Origin: Candidatus Sodaliphilus limicaballi
Lineage (GTDB): Bacteria; Bacteroidota; Bacteroidia; Bacteroidales; Muribaculaceae
DNA: 8,543 nt
Assembly: GCA_018065815.1 (NCBI GenBank)
Contig: JAGHSP010000015.1
Span: forward strand, 1 to 8,543
Reading direction: 5' to 3'
The notes under the pieces were generated by a model. That model saw only the letters and a list, made by a program, of their open reading frames with translations, did no database searches and had not been told where the DNA came from. Shown one piece after another: positions 7,432 to 8,543 of this stretch (position 1 is the stretch's first letter; every line of letters begins with the position of its first letter). Made by a program: the position numbers and the translations under genes.

Positions 7432-7473
7432 ACACAGCCCAATAGGCATTTCCATTTGCCTATTGGGCTGTGT
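7432..7473. terminator. Strong bidirectional terminator between convergent genes
   Basis: A perfect 17-base inverted repeat, 7432-7448 paired with 7457-7473, with an 8-base loop (TTTCCATT). On the plus strand it is followed by TATATTTT and on the minus strand by CTATTTTCTTA, so it can end transcripts from both sides. It lies 17 bases past the beta-galactosidase stop codon and 15 bases past the stop of the HAD gene. Confidence 0.9.
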
Positions 7474-7488
7474 TATATTTTGAGGAAT

Positions 7489-8543
7489 TTATTTGGCAAG
7501 TGAAACGCCTTCGCCGTAAATCGTTGCAAAGTCGTCTCTCATTGAAATTGTTATCCAACCCTTTTCTTGGCAATTTGCTTTCATTTTAGCTGCTTTGTCA
7601 AGATTGCCGCGTTCACGTGTCAAGTCGTCGGCAAGGACACACATTGCCATGCTGGGATGGTCATTCTTTGAGGTTGTAAATTCAAACATACTGAAGTCGC
7701 CCGAAGAGTTTCCGAATGCCAAAATGGGTTTGATGCCTATTTCTCTCACCATGGCGTTCACTTTGTTCATTTTTAGGTTTTTCACGTAAAGTTCGCCACG
7801 AATCACGTCGTCGGTAGGCTTGAATGTGTAATCCCAACCTTCTTTCTCGCCTTGTGTGGTGGCAGATGTGTGAATGTCTGAACCGATGATGTGGTTGCGG
7901 CCAAACGGGAGAACGCCATCGCAATATTCACGGGTCACTTGACGCTCGCTGCCCGATATCACATAAGTTGTAAACCCGTTAGCAACCAGATATCCCACAA
8001 CCTCGGCCATCGGAATATAGACAGCCTCGCCCCATTGCAGGCCATTCATGCCCTCAACCGGAGCGTTAAGGAAGTTCTTGACATATTCTTGATATTGCTC
8101 CTGGGTGAGTCCTGCGAACACTTCGTTTTGCGCGATGGCTTCGGTCCACATCATGTCGCCAGGGACATTGCGGGCATACACGGCACGCTTGATAACTTCG
8201 GCATCAGATATTTGCTTTGCGGTGGGGGTGAAAGACGGATCATCAAACACGCGATGCAAGTACATCATCCATTCAAAATAAGACGGAGCGGTCTCGCACA
8301 CGAGAGTACCGTCGAGGTCAAACACCGCAACTCGCTCATCGGCAGGAACAAAGCCAGCACTCTGAGGATTGGTAACGTCACTGACAAATGTTTTCAGTTG
8401 TGCCAACGCAGGACTGCCTTCGCTCCAGTACTTGAAATTGCCATCAGCACCCACGTTGGCGCTGATTTTATAAATTTCATCGCGAGATGCACCATAACTA
8501 GGTGACAAACATAGACTCATACCCACTAGGCATGCGATAGAAC
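7489..8543 (-). CDS. Exported HAD-family phosphatase-like hydrolase (5' end outside the window)
   Basis: HAD superfamily protein, probably a periplasmic phosphomonoesterase. Numbering from the GTG at 8526, motif I is DLDGT (nucleophile Asp70, acid Asp72), motif II is the Ser of VISGSE (Ser191), a motif III Lys is likely in YVKNLKMNK (247-255), and motif IV is FGNSSGD (271-277, Asp277). About 100 residues between motifs I and II form a helical cap. The GTG at 8526 is unlikely to be the true start: the frame stays open to the window edge and encodes SIACLVGMSLCLSPSYGA, which reads as the hydrophobic core and end of a signal peptide with cleavage near SYGA. The gene is therefore partial, probably lacking only a short N-terminus. 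It resembles the phosphoserine-phosphatase-like HAD group, but the substrate cannot be told. It converges on the beta-galactosidase gene and shares its terminator; its promoter is not visible. Confidence 0.85.
   Translation of the reverse strand, partial: SIACLVGMSLCLSPSYGASRDEIYKISANVGADGNFKYWSEGSPALAQLKTFVSDVTNPQSAGFVPADERVAVFDLDGTLVCETAPSYFEWMMYLHRVFDDPSFTPTAKQISDAEVIKRAVYARNVPGDMMWTEAIAQNEVFAGLTQEQYQEYVKNFLNAPVEGMNGLQWGEAVYIPMAEVVGYLVANGFTTYVISGSERQVTREYCDGVLPFGRNHIIGSDIHTSATTQGEKEGWDYTFKPTDDVIRGELYVKNLKMNKVNAMVREIGIKPILAFGNSSGDFSMFEFTTSKNDHPSMAMCVLADDLTRERGNLDKAAKMKANCQEKGWITISMRDDFATIYGEGVSLAK

Noticed and set aside
7891..8505. 204-codon plus-strand open frame opposite the HAD gene
   Set aside because: It mirrors the coding frame of a gene with clear HAD motifs, and its translation resembles no known fold.

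Overview
The window looks like ordinary chromosomal sequence from a member of the Bacteroidota, most likely the order Bacteroidales. The evidence is promoters of the TTTG-N19-21-TAnnTTTG type in front of two or three genes, absence of Shine-Dalgarno sequences at the starts, and gene products of Bacteroidales style: a long PPi-dependent phosphofructokinase, an exported GH2 beta-galactosidase and exported HAD phosphatase-like proteins. A family such as Muribaculaceae is possible from composition, but this is inference only.

Layout, left to right. Positions 1-234 are non-coding: a GC-rich repeat cluster (1-118) followed by a hairpin terminator (129-164). Next come three leftward genes: pfp (235-1887), an M16-family protein (2008-3306) and kdsB (3303-4064). 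kdsB and the M16 gene overlap by 4 bases (ATGA) and form a two-gene operon. pfp has its own strong promoter in the 120-base gap, with three copies of GTTTACGT in and just upstream of it. A 191-base AT-rich divergent intergenic region (4065-4255) separates kdsB from a rightward gene for an exported LacZ-type beta-galactosidase (4256-7414). A strong bidirectional terminator (7432-7473) lies between that gene and a convergent leftward gene for an exported HAD phosphatase-like protein. The 5' end of this last gene is beyond the right edge of the window.

Functionally the window mixes housekeeping and glycan use. PFP commits fructose-6-phosphate to glycolysis using pyrophosphate. KdsB activates Kdo for the inner core of lipopolysaccharide. 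The beta-galactosidase removes galactose outside the cytoplasm. The HAD protein probably removes phosphate in the periplasm. The M16 protein has lost the zinc-binding HxxEH motif but keeps the C-terminal R/Y substrate-binding pair, so it resembles the non-catalytic half of a two-subunit M16 protease whose partner is not in the window.

I see no clear undescribed system here. The points most worth a second look are the orphan R/Y-type M16 subunit coupled to kdsB, the GTTTACGT triplet at the pfp promoter, and the 68-base-period repeats at the left edge.
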